DNA from: Superficieibacter sp. HKU1
GTDB taxonomy: Bacteria; Pseudomonadota; Gammaproteobacteria; Enterobacterales; Enterobacteriaceae
Direction of reading: 5' to 3'
Assembly (NCBI RefSeq): GCF_029319185.1
Contig: NZ_CP119754.1
Location: 2,418,001-2,482,000, forward strand
DNA: 64,000 nucleotides
A model generated the notes under the pieces. It saw only the letters and a program-made list of their open reading frames with translations. It ran no database searches and was not told the origin of the DNA. Position 1 is the stretch's first letter; each line of letters opens with the position of its first letter. Below, one piece after another: positions 42,369-50,783 of this stretch. The position numbers and the translations under genes are program-made.

Positions 42369-43466
42369 ATGACAACCGAAAAGCTGTTTACCCCCCTAAA
42401 AGTGGGTGCGATTACTGTTCCTAATCGGGTCTTTATGGCTCCGCTTACCCGTCTGCGCAGCATTGAGCCCGGCGATATCCCGACGCCACTGATGGGCGAG
42501 TATTATCGCCAGCGCGCCAGCTCCGGGTTGATTATCTCTGAAGCAACGCAGATCTCCGCGCAGGCTAAGGGTTACGCAGGCGCACCAGGCTTACACAGTG
42601 CCGAACAAATCGCCGCATGGCAGAAAATTACCGCCGGGGTTCATGCTGAAGATGGCCGTATCGCCGTGCAACTCTGGCACACCGGGCGTATTTCCCACAG
42701 CAGCATTCAGCCTGGTGGACAGGCGCCGGTCGCACCGTCGGCACTGAATGCTGGTACGCGCACCTCGCTGCGTGATGAAAATGGCCACGCTATTCGTGTC
42801 GATACCTCCACGCCCCGCGCGCTGGAAACCAGTGAAATTCCGGGTATCGTCGATGATTTCCGTCAGGCGGTGGCAAATGCCCGCGATGCAGGGTTTGATC
42901 TGGTTGAACTGCACTCGGCACACGGTTATTTGCTGCACCAGTTCCTGTCCCCCTCTTCCAACCATCGTACCGATCAGTACGGCGGCAGCGTAGAAAACCG
43001 TGCTCGTCTGGTGCTGGAAGTGATTGATGCCGTTAGTAAGGAGTGGAGCGCCGACCGCATTGGCATCCGCGTTTCACCCGTCGGCACGTTCCAGAATACG
43101 GATAACGGGCCGAACGAAGAAGAAGATGCCCTGTATCTGATTGAAGAGCTGAACAAGCGCGGCATTGCCTATCTGCATATGTCTGAGCCCGACTGGGCAG
43201 GCGGTCAACCGTATAGCGAGGCGTTCCGTCAGAAAGTTCGCGAGCGTTTTGATGGCGCGATTATCGGTGCCGGTGCCTATACGCCGGAGAAAGCCGAAAC
43301 CCTGATCGCCAAAGGTCTGATTGATGCAGTTGCTTTTGGCCGTGATTACATCGCCAACCCGGATCTGGTCGAGCGCCTGGCACGCAAAGCGGAACTGAAC
43401 CCGCAACGTCCGGAAAGTTTCTACGGCGGCGGTGCTGAAGGCTATACCGATTACCCCTCTTTGTAA
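42369..43466 (+). CDS. nemA: N-ethylmaleimide reductase NemA (Old Yellow Enzyme)
   Basis: FMN-dependent ene-reductase, 365 residues, that uses NADPH to reduce maleimides, quinones and nitro-compounds. OYE motifs include FMAPLTRLRS, QLWHTGRISH, the substrate pair in LHSAHGYLLHQF, and the phosphate-binding IGAGAYTPEKAE. I chose ATG 42369 (MTTEKLF), equal in length to E. coli; the ATG 6 bases earlier is less likely. It is the middle gene of nemR-nemA-gloA. Confidence 0.96.
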   Translation: MTTEKLFTPLKVGAITVPNRVFMAPLTRLRSIEPGDIPTPLMGEYYRQRASSGLIISEATQISAQAKGYAGAPGLHSAEQIAAWQKITAGVHAEDGRIAVQLWHTGRISHSSIQPGGQAPVAPSALNAGTRTSLRDENGHAIRVDTSTPRALETSEIPGIVDDFRQAVANARDAGFDLVELHSAHGYLLHQFLSPSSNHRTDQYGGSVENRARLVLEVIDAVSKEWSADRIGIRVSPVGTFQNTDNGPNEEEDALYLIEELNKRGIAYLHMSEPDWAGGQPYSEAFRQKVRERFDGAIIGAGAYTPEKAETLIAKGLIDAVAFGRDYIANPDLVERLARKAELNPQRPESFYGGGAEGYTDYPSL

Positions 43467-43557
43467 TCCTGCATTGATAGCGGCAAGGATCCGCCGCTAT
43501 ACTAAAACGACGTTTCTGTTTGAAATGAAAAGACAAACTTTTACCTGAGAGGATGAG

Positions 43558-43965
43558 ATGCGCTTACTTCACACTATGCTCCGTGTTGGCGACCTGCAAC
43601 GTTCTATCGATTTCTACACTAAAGTCCTTGGCATGTCGCTGCTGCGTACCAGCGAAAATCCGGAATATAAATACTCTCTCGCCTTCGTCGGTTACGGCCC
43701 GGAAAGCGAAGAGGCGGTGATTGAGCTGACCTACAACTGGGGCACCGACCATTACGATCTGGGTACGGCGTACGGTCATATCGCACTGAGCGTTGATAAC
43801 GCCGCTGAAGCCTGTGAAAAAATTCGCCAGAACGGCGGTAACGTAACCCGTGAAGCAGGTCCGGTAAAAGGCGGTACGACCATCATCGCCTTTGTGGAAG
43901 ATCCGGATGGCTATAAAATTGAGCTGATTGAAGCCAAAGACGCAGGTAAAGGTCTGGGCGATTAA
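43558..43965 (+). CDS. gloA: Glyoxalase I (GloA)
   Basis: Nickel-dependent lactoylglutathione lyase, 135 residues, converting the methylglyoxal-glutathione adduct to lactoylglutathione. It has the two beta-alpha-beta-beta-beta modules of the family. Metal ligand H5 (MRLLHTML) is visible, with further expected ligands in AVIELTYN, GHIALSV and GYKIELIE. It follows nemA by 91 bases, and in E. coli is co-induced by NemR. Confidence 0.97.
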   Translation: MRLLHTMLRVGDLQRSIDFYTKVLGMSLLRTSENPEYKYSLAFVGYGPESEEAVIELTYNWGTDHYDLGTAYGHIALSVDNAAEACEKIRQNGGNVTREAGPVKGGTTIIAFVEDPDGYKIELIEAKDAGKGLGD

Positions 43966-43970
43966 TTGCC

Positions 43971-43999
43971 GGTGGGCCTGTTCTGGCCCACCCTTTTCT
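43971..43999 (+). terminator. Terminator of the nemRA-gloA unit
   Basis: GGTGGGCC pairs perfectly with GGCCCACC around TGTTCT, then CTTTTCTC follows, 6 bases after gloA. Confidence 0.75.
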
Positions 44000-44068
44000 C
44001 TTCGCATACTGCAACGCCGGGCAAAATTTGCCATAATGCGCGCTACTTTTTTCTACTAAGAGATACTG

Positions 44069-44716
44069 ATGTCCGATAACGCTCAACTGACTGGTCTGTG
44101 CGACCGTTTTCGTGGTTTTTATCCTGTCGTCATTGATGTCGAAACGGCTGGATTCAACGCCAAAACGGATGCACTACTCGAGGTCGCTGCTATTACCCTG
44201 AAAATGGATGAACACGGTTGGCTGATGCCGGACACGACGCTGCATTTTCACGTTGAGCCTTTTGAAGGGGCAAATTTACAGCCTGAAGCGCTGGCATTTA
44301 ACGGTATCGATCCCACTAATCCGCTGCGCGGCGCCGTCAGCGAATATGACGCGCTGCACGCGATTTTCAAAGCGGTACGTAAAGGCATTAAAGATCAGGG
44401 CTGTAACCGGGCAATTATGGTGGCGCACAATGCGACCTTCGACCATAGCTTTATGATGGCCGCTGCCGAACGCGCATCGCTGAAGCGTAACCCGTTCCAC
44501 CCTTTCGTCACCTTCGATACCGCCTCGTTGAGCGGGCTGGCTCTGGGGCAAACGGTCCTGTCCAAAGCCTGCACTACCGCCGGGCTTGATTTTGACAGTA
44601 CGCAGGCACACTCCGCCCTGTATGACACGGAACAAACCGCGCTGCTGTTTTGTGAAATCGTGAATCGCTGGAAACGCCTTGGCGGATGGCCGCTGCCCGT
44701 ACAAGATGAAGCATAA
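44069..44716 (+). CDS. rnt: Ribonuclease T (Rnt)
   Basis: DEDDh 3'-5' exoribonuclease, 215 residues, that trims the 3' ends of tRNA, 5S and 23S rRNA and acts as a dimer. The active-site acidic pair is D23 and E25 (VIDVETAGF), and the Exo III region has AHSALYDTEQTALL. In E. coli the very large lhr gene follows; here a short terminator leads straight to grxD. Confidence 0.97.
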   Translation: MSDNAQLTGLCDRFRGFYPVVIDVETAGFNAKTDALLEVAAITLKMDEHGWLMPDTTLHFHVEPFEGANLQPEALAFNGIDPTNPLRGAVSEYDALHAIFKAVRKGIKDQGCNRAIMVAHNATFDHSFMMAAAERASLKRNPFHPFVTFDTASLSGLALGQTVLSKACTTAGLDFDSTQAHSALYDTEQTALLFCEIVNRWKRLGGWPLPVQDEA

Positions 44717-44717
44717 T

Positions 44718-44748
44718 AAAAAAGCGACCCTGGAGTCGCTTTTTTTTT
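44718..44748. terminator. Bidirectional terminator between rnt and grxD
   Basis: GCGAC pairs with GTCGC, flanked by a run of six A before and nine T after, so it works for rnt (+) and for grxD (-). Confidence 0.9.
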
Positions 44749-44757
44749 GCCGGTAGC

Positions 44758-45105
44758 TTACTGAGCGTCGGTGCCGTCAGTCGCGTGTTTGGCGGCAGTC
44801 TCTTTGATCAATGACTGCAGCTCGCCACGCTGATACATCTCGATAATGATGTCGCAGCCGCCAACCAGTTCACCGTCTACCCACAGCTGTGGGAAGGTCG
44901 GCCAGTTCGCGTATTGCGGCAGTTCCGCGCGAATATCCGGGTTTTGCAGGATATCAACGTAGGCAAAACGTTCGCCACAGGCAGAAAGCGCCTGTACGGC
45001 CTGAGCAGAGAAACCGCAGCTCGGTAATTTCGGTGAGCCTTTCATGTACAGCAGGATCGGGTTTTCAGCGATCTGACGCTGAATTTTTTCAATTGTCGTA
45101 CTCAT
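44758..45105 (-). CDS. grxD: Monothiol glutaredoxin GrxD (Grx4)
   Basis: A 115-residue CGFS-type glutaredoxin with the active-site motif SCGFS near residues 29-33. It binds a [2Fe-2S] cluster with glutathione and works in iron-sulfur transfer. The glutathione site shows WPTFPQLWVDGELVGG. I chose the start MSTTIEKIQ at 45105, as in E. coli. It is divergent from mepH. Confidence 0.97.
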   Translation of the reverse strand: MSTTIEKIQRQIAENPILLYMKGSPKLPSCGFSAQAVQALSACGERFAYVDILQNPDIRAELPQYANWPTFPQLWVDGELVGGCDIIIEMYQRGELQSLIKETAAKHATDGTDAQ

Positions 45106-45448
45106 TGTCATGCTTCCTTAACTTCTTTTACGGCAGTAGTCTGTCATTGTAGCGTTTCAGGCCCTGGACCGAAAATAACATTTTATTCACTCACTATTAT
45201 TCTATCGTCTGAATCCAAAAGATGCTTTATCAATACCGTTTTATTATCGATGAGACAAATTAATCGCACAAACTGTGCGCAATTTGCCCGCCAACGGGCG
45301 ATTTTTTTTGCGCCCGGTAACGAATCAGTCTTTTAGATGCAAAAAGACTATTAACTTTCTGGCTTTTTATGCATTAGAATCGACTGGCTTTTTGTCACCA
45401 TCATGCGCAGGCATATCTTCATGCCTGCCCGAACCAGGGGAATGCTCA
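45106..45448. other. Gap between divergent grxD and mepH
   Basis: No gene for a protein is visible in these 343 bases. They hold the grxD promoter side, a two-hairpin element ending in U8 (45265-45309), and a possible mepH -10 box TAGAAT near 45374-45379. Confidence 0.5.
45265..45309 (+). ncRNA. Candidate small RNA 3' end or attenuator upstream of mepH
   Basis: A hairpin CGCACA/TGTGCG (45265-45279) is followed by GCCCG-CCAA-CGGGC (45286-45299) and T8 (45302-45309). This is the shape of a Hfq-type small RNA terminator, yet it lies upstream of mepH and opposite in direction to grxD, with no gene to terminate. The 5' end and promoter are unknown. A leader attenuator of mepH is the alternative if its promoter lies further upstream. 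Confidence 0.4.
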
Positions 45449-46258
45449 GTGGCGCGGATAAATAAAGTCTCGATCACGCTCTGTGCCTTACTGTTTACAT
45501 CGTTTGTTTTTTCACCACTTGCTCAGGCTTCTGAGCAGGCGAGAGCGTCTGCCATACAGAAAACGCATTTAGCAAAGACCTCAGAACAAAAAACGAAAAG
45601 TAAAACAACCAGTAAAAAATCCAGCAAGACCGTCACTAAAACAGCGACGAAATCCAGTAAAAGCACCAGCAAAACGAAAGCCAAAACGGCCCTCACCTCC
45701 AGTAAATCCAGACGCGATAAAACCAAACCCACCAAAACCGCTGTCGTAAAGCTGGCCGATAAAAAATGTACGGTGCGTAAGGGTTATAAGAATAAATGCC
45801 TCAATGCCTCGACCAAACCGCTGGCGCTGAGTGACGTTCACAAGGTCCGTATGCAGAAAGCGCAAAGAACGGCCATGTCCAAGTTAATGAATCAGATTGG
45901 CAAACCCTATCACTGGGGTGGTTCGTCACCGCGTACCGGATTCGATTGCAGCGGTCTGGTTTACTACGCGTACAAAGACCTGGTTAAAATCCCGATCCCG
46001 CGCACGGCGAACGAAATGTATCATCTGCGCGATGCTGCGCCGATTGAGCGCAGCAGCCTCGAAAGCGGCGATCTGGTCTTCTTCCGCACTCAGGGACGCG
46101 GCACCGCCGATCACGTTGGCGTTTATGTTGGCAACGGCAAATTTATTCAGTCACCGCGTAGCGGCCAGGATATCCAGATCTCGTCGCTGAGTGAGGATTA
46201 CTGGGTACGCCACTACGTTGGCGCACGCCGGGTCATGACGCCGAAAACCATTCGCTAA
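45449..46258 (+). CDS. mepH: Murein DD-endopeptidase MepH (NlpC/P60)
   Basis: Periplasmic peptidoglycan hydrolase that cuts D-Ala-mDAP crosslinks. The 269 residues comprise a signal peptide (about 1-27), a Lys/Ser/Thr-rich low-complexity linker (about 43-101) and an NlpC/P60 domain with catalytic C167 (GFDCSGLVYYAY) and H222 (TADHVGVYVG). I chose GTG 45449, giving MARINKVSIT, because AGGGG lies 8 bases before and E. coli MepH starts so. The upstream open frame to 45275 is not supported. Confidence 0.94.
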   Translation: MARINKVSITLCALLFTSFVFSPLAQASEQARASAIQKTHLAKTSEQKTKSKTTSKKSSKTVTKTATKSSKSTSKTKAKTALTSSKSRRDKTKPTKTAVVKLADKKCTVRKGYKNKCLNASTKPLALSDVHKVRMQKAQRTAMSKLMNQIGKPYHWGGSSPRTGFDCSGLVYYAYKDLVKIPIPRTANEMYHLRDAAPIERSSLESGDLVFFRTQGRGTADHVGVYVGNGKFIQSPRSGQDIQISSLSEDYWVRHYVGARRVMTPKTIR

Positions 46259-46261
46259 TCG

Positions 46262-46289
46262 CTGTCCTGCTGCTCATGCAGCAGGACAG
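46262..46289 (+). terminator. Hairpin after mepH
   Basis: CTGTCCTGCTG pairs perfectly with CAGCAGGACAG around CTCATG, 3 bases after the stop, followed by a mixed CTCTTCTT tail. Confidence 0.7.
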
Positions 46290-46375
46290 GCTCTTCTTAC
46301 GGCTCCGTTATTTTGTTAATATACCCGTGCTTAATATGTGGATATTGAGTTATCAAAATAAAAAGGAGTATCGCA

Positions 46376-46957
<582 letters not shown>

Positions 46958-46963
46958 GTAACT

Positions 46964-46989
46964 GCGCAGAAGACGTTTGCCTTCTGCGC
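46964..46989. terminator. Hairpin between convergent sodB and ydhP
   Basis: GCGCAGAAG pairs with CTTCTGCGC around ACGTTTGC, between the sodB stop and the ydhP stop on the other strand. Confidence 0.6.
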
Positions 46990-46995
46990 TATCGC

Positions 46996-48162
46996 TTAAC
47001 GGCTGGCGCAAACTTCACGCGCGGGCTGACGGGCGGAAAAGAACACCACCAGCAGTGCCAGGCCCGCAATGATGGCCCCCATTACCGGAACAAAGCTATA
47101 ACCCAGCCCGCCGGAGATCACCGCTCCACCGGCCATCGCCCCTAAAGCATTACCGAGATTAAACGCCCCGATATTCACCGACGATGATAAGCCCGGCGCT
47201 TCGCTGGCCACGCGCATAACGCGCATTTGCAGCGGTGGAACCACGGCAAATGTCGCGGCACCCCATACCAGCATACTTAACGCCGTGCCAAACTCATTGC
47301 GGGCCAGCAGCGGGATAGCCAGCATGATCGCAATTAATAACAGCAGAAAACCTTTTAACGTGGCATTCACTGAACGATCGGCAAATTTACCGCCGAGATA
47401 ATTGCCGATGGAGAACCCTGTCCCCACCAGGACCAGCATCGCAGTAATAAAGAGTGGCGTTGCCGCAGACAGACTGTGCAGAACCGGCGCGATGTAGGTG
47501 TAAAGCGTAAACATCGCGCCTGCCCCCAGCACGGTCGTCAGCAGTGCGCTAAGAACCTGCGGACGCAGCAGCACCGTCAGTTCCTGCCGCACGTTGGGCC
47601 GCTCCCCTGCACTGCCTTTTGGCAGCGAGAACCACAGGCTCGCCATGGCAATAACCCCCAGACCCGCCGTCGCAAGAAAGGACATCCGCCAGCCAATCGC
47701 TTCACCCAGCCAGGTGGCCGCCGGAACGCCGCCAATGTTGGCGATGGTGAGCCCCATAAACATGGTCGCCACCGCGCTGGCCTGTTTATGTTTTGGCACC
47801 ACGCTTGCGGCAACCACCGATCCCAGACCAAAGAACGCGCCGTGGTTAAGGCTGGTGACAATACGGGAAAGCATCAGCGTGGTGTAATCGGGTGCAATCG
47901 CAGAAAGCACATTGCCGAGGGTAAAAATCGCCATCAGAAAGATTAGCGCGTTGCGCCGGGCGCGGTGGGAAAGCAGGAGCGTCATGATGGGAGCACCGAC
48001 CATTACGCCAATCGCATAGGCGCTGATAAGCATACCCGCAGTGGGAATAGAAACATCGACCCCTTTGGCAATCGTGGGCAATAATCCCATCGGAGAAAAC
48101 TCGGTGGTGCCAATACCAAACGCACCGATAGCCAGCGCCAGCAGGGGAAAATTAACTTTCAT
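46996..48162 (-). CDS. ydhP: MFS transporter YdhP
   Basis: A 388-residue major facilitator of the drug:H+ antiporter (DHA1) type with 12 predicted helices. The motif A region between helices 2 and 3 appears as GAPIMTLLLSHRARRNAL. It belongs to the arabinose-efflux/AraJ-like group; the substrate is unknown. It converges with sodB, and cydH lies 165 bases upstream on the same strand. Confidence 0.92.
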   Translation of the reverse strand: MKVNFPLLALAIGAFGIGTTEFSPMGLLPTIAKGVDVSIPTAGMLISAYAIGVMVGAPIMTLLLSHRARRNALIFLMAIFTLGNVLSAIAPDYTTLMLSRIVTSLNHGAFFGLGSVVAASVVPKHKQASAVATMFMGLTIANIGGVPAATWLGEAIGWRMSFLATAGLGVIAMASLWFSLPKGSAGERPNVRQELTVLLRPQVLSALLTTVLGAGAMFTLYTYIAPVLHSLSAATPLFITAMLVLVGTGFSIGNYLGGKFADRSVNATLKGFLLLLIAIMLAIPLLARNEFGTALSMLVWGAATFAVVPPLQMRVMRVASEAPGLSSSVNIGAFNLGNALGAMAGGAVISGGLGYSFVPVMGAIIAGLALLVVFFSARQPAREVCASR

Positions 48163-48300
48163 GAACAGACTCCGTTTTGGCCGACATCACCACGACACGA
48201 CGCAAAGAAGCCAAAAGCATGACATCAATCACAAAAAAACGAAAGTGAGGCAAAATGCAAAAGAGTTTTGCTGAGAGGTGCAAAATCGCAAAAGCGGCGT

Positions 48301-48320
48301 GAGGGAGAAGACTCTCCCTC
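48301..48320 (-). terminator. Hairpin after cydH
   Basis: GAGGGAGA pairs with TCTCCCTC around AGAC, 7 bases after the cydH stop on the minus strand, with a TTTT about 10 bases further. Confidence 0.6.
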
Positions 48321-48327
48321 GGATGAA

Positions 48328-48417
48328 TCAATGCAGAACGGCAACCAATGCGCTGGCAACAATCAACCCCAGCACAATAATGGTCGTTACCAGAGAAAAC
48401 TTAAGATCGGCACTCAT
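48328..48417 (-). CDS. cydH: CydH (YnhF), small subunit of cytochrome bd-I
   Basis: A 29-residue membrane protein, MSADLKFSLV followed by one helix of about 18 hydrophobic residues and ending VLH. The sequence corresponds to E. coli YnhF/CydH, the fourth subunit of cytochrome bd-I oxidase that blocks an oxygen channel in the complex. A strong AAGGAG lies 8 bases before the ATG at 48417. It sits between ydhP and purR as in E. coli, away from cydABX. Confidence 0.93.
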   Translation of the reverse strand: MSADLKFSLVTTIIVLGLIVASALVAVLH

Positions 48418-48655
48418 CAATTTTTACTCCTTGTTATGACCCTGTGAAAAGTGAGCTTGTTCATTTTTACACACTTAACGGCGAAAATCTTGCAGGATTT
48501 AGATTGATATACATTTTTTCTCTTTCCCTTTTCATCAGGATCGGCCAAAATTCCACGCTTAATTATAAGCGTACCAGCCATTGACCCCCACCTGACGTTC
48601 TGTGTCGATTTCCCGACCTAAGCAATGATCGCAAAATTGCGCCAGGGGTGTGTGA

Positions 48656-48671
48656 AGGCAAACGTTTACCC
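48656..48671. promoter_or_regulatory. PUR box upstream of purR
   Basis: AGGCAAACGTTTACCC matches the PurR consensus ACGCAAACGTTTNCNT around the CAAACGTTT core. It lies about 45 bases before the purR start and supports autoregulation. Confidence 0.85.
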
Positions 48672-48714
48672 TCCTATTTGCAGGCGTTCAGGCCAGGGTC
48701 CGGAGTAAGATGTA

Positions 48715-49740
48715 ATGGCAACAATTAAAGATGTCGCGAAACGCGCAAACGTTTCCACTACAACTGTGTCACACGTTATCAACAAAACCCGTTTTGTTGC
48801 TGAAGATACGCGTAATGCAGTGTGGGCGGCAATTAAAGAACTTCACTATTCTCCCAGCGCTGTTGCCCGCAGCCTGAAGGTTAATCACACCAAGTCGATT
48901 GGCCTGCTGGCGACCAGCAGTGAAGCGGCCTATTTTGCCGAAATTATTGAAGCGGTTGAAAAAAGCTGTTTCCAGAAAGGTTATACCCTGATCCTTGGCA
49001 ATGCGTGGAACGATATTGAAAAGCAACGCGCTTATTTGTCGATGATGGCGCAAAAACGCGTCGATGGCCTACTGGTCATGTGCTCTGAATATCCTGAATC
49101 GCTATTAAGCATGCTGGAAGAATACCGTCACATTCCGATGGTAGTGATGGACTGGGGCGAATCAAAAGCGGACTTTACCGACTCGGTGATTGATAACGCG
49201 TTTAAAGGTGGCTATATGGCCGGGCGCTATCTGATCGAACGCGGCCATCGTGATATCGGTATTATTCCAGGTCCGCTGGAACGTAATACCGGGGCCGGGC
49301 GTCTGGCCGGGTTTATGAAAGCGATGGACGAAATTCAGGTCACGATCCCTGAACAGTGGATTGTCCAGGGGGATTTCGAACCGGAATCCGGCTATCAGGC
49401 GATGCAACAGATCCTCAATCAGTCCCAGCGCCCCACCGCCGTCTTCTGCGGTGGCGATATCATGGCGATGGGGGCATTATGTGCCGCCGATGAGATGGGC
49501 CTGCGCGTGCCGCAGGATATTTCGGTGATTGGTTACGATAACGTGCGCAATGCCCGTTTCTTTACGCCAGCGCTGACGACGATTCATCAGCCGAAAGATT
49601 CCCTCGGCGAAGCCGCGTTTAATATGCTGCTGGATCGCATTGTGAATAAGCGGGTTGAATCGAAGTCCATTGAGGTGCACCCCCGCCTGATTGAACGCCG
49701 CTCGGTAGCCGATGGTCCGTTCGTCGACTACCGCCGTTAA
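48715..49740 (+). CDS. purR: Purine repressor PurR
   Basis: LacI-family repressor of purine (and some pyrimidine) synthesis genes, needing hypoxanthine or guanine as corepressor. The 341 residues equal E. coli. The helix-turn-helix is at about residues 4-23 (KDVAKRANVSTTTVSHVI) and the hinge helix is SPSAVARSLKV. The effector domain follows. Two PUR boxes, one before and one inside the coding region, indicate autorepression. It is tail-to-tail with ydhB, one base apart. Confidence 0.98.
   Translation: MATIKDVAKRANVSTTTVSHVINKTRFVAEDTRNAVWAAIKELHYSPSAVARSLKVNHTKSIGLLATSSEAAYFAEIIEAVEKSCFQKGYTLILGNAWNDIEKQRAYLSMMAQKRVDGLLVMCSEYPESLLSMLEEYRHIPMVVMDWGESKADFTDSVIDNAFKGGYMAGRYLIERGHRDIGIIPGPLERNTGAGRLAGFMKAMDEIQVTIPEQWIVQGDFEPESGYQAMQQILNQSQRPTAVFCGGDIMAMGALCAADEMGLRVPQDISVIGYDNVRNARFFTPALTTIHQPKDSLGEAAFNMLLDRIVNKRVESKSIEVHPRLIERRSVADGPFVDYRR
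48743..48758. promoter_or_regulatory. PUR box inside the purR coding region
   Basis: GCGCAAACGTTTCCAC covers codons 10-15, in the helix-turn-helix coding part. E. coli purR also has a second operator in this place, which acts as a roadblock. Confidence 0.8.
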
Positions 49741-49741
49741 G

Positions 49742-50671
49742 TTAGCCTGCGGGAGCCGTTTCTTCCGGGTCCCGCAGCCACTCTTTGTTCAGCGTTTCGC
49801 TGTCTCCCAAATACTCCAGCAGCCATCCCAGCGCGGGCGAGATATCGCTCTGCTGCCAGGTTAAGCAGCAGGCCGCATCAGGAAACGGGTTCTCGAGGGC
49901 CAGCGCGACCCACTCGCCCGAATCTGTCCATGGCCGGGCAAAATGTGAAGGCACCATCGCCGCACAAAGACCCGCTGAGATACAGGTTGCCGATGACTCC
50001 CAGTCCGGCACCACGACGCGCTTTTGATTGTCCAGCAGCCACGTCGTGCGCTTTGGCAACGAGCGTGAGGTATCCTCGCGCACCAGTGAAGGCCAGTTAC
50101 GTAGCTCATCGTCGCTTAACGGCCCCGGCTGTTTTGCGAGGGGATGGTCGCAGGAGACAACGCAGTTCCAGCTCAGCATTCCCATATCCCGAAACGCGTA
50201 GCGCCCACCGACCGGAATAGCCTGGGTTGCGCCGATGGCCAGTTCCACCCGCCCATCGGCCAGCGCATCCCACACACCGTTGAACACTTCCTGAAAAACA
50301 ATCAGTTCGACGTCAGGAAAATGGCGATAGAAATCGACAATCATTTGCCGGGTACGTTCGGGCCTGACAATATTATCTACGGCAATGGGAAGCTGGCTGC
50401 GCCAGCCATTGGCAATTTGCTGACACTGCTGACGGGTGATCAGCATTTTTTTGATAACAGTGCGCCCTTCTTTTAAAAACCAGCTGCCGGCCGGGGTTAA
50501 CTCTACATCGCGATGGCGCCGCTCAAATAGCGGCACCCCCAGCCACTCTTCCATCTGACGCACGGTATAACTGATTGCTGACGGAACACGATGCAGCTCC
50601 TGCGCCGCTGCGCTAAAGCTGCCGTTGCGGGCAACCGCATCAATGACTTCAAGAGAATATTCTGACCACAT
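49742..50671 (-). CDS. ydhB: LysR-family regulator YdhB
   Basis: A 309-residue LysR-type transcription factor. The N-terminal winged helix has NGSFSAAAQELHRVPSAISY and the C-terminal part is the inducer-binding domain. It is divergent from ydhC with a 112-base shared gap, the usual arrangement when a LysR protein controls its neighbour, so regulation of ydhC is inferred. The effector cannot be read from the sequence. Confidence 0.93.
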   Translation of the reverse strand: MWSEYSLEVIDAVARNGSFSAAAQELHRVPSAISYTVRQMEEWLGVPLFERRHRDVELTPAGSWFLKEGRTVIKKMLITRQQCQQIANGWRSQLPIAVDNIVRPERTRQMIVDFYRHFPDVELIVFQEVFNGVWDALADGRVELAIGATQAIPVGGRYAFRDMGMLSWNCVVSCDHPLAKQPGPLSDDELRNWPSLVREDTSRSLPKRTTWLLDNQKRVVVPDWESSATCISAGLCAAMVPSHFARPWTDSGEWVALALENPFPDAACCLTWQQSDISPALGWLLEYLGDSETLNKEWLRDPEETAPAG

Positions 50672-50783
50672 TTTCTGCCTGCAAATTTTTTGATGTCAAT
50701 GTACAAATATTAGCGTTTCACAAGTCTTATTGCACTGCCTACACTCTTGCTCCTGTCACCTGCTTGTAAAAAAGAGAATGTAT

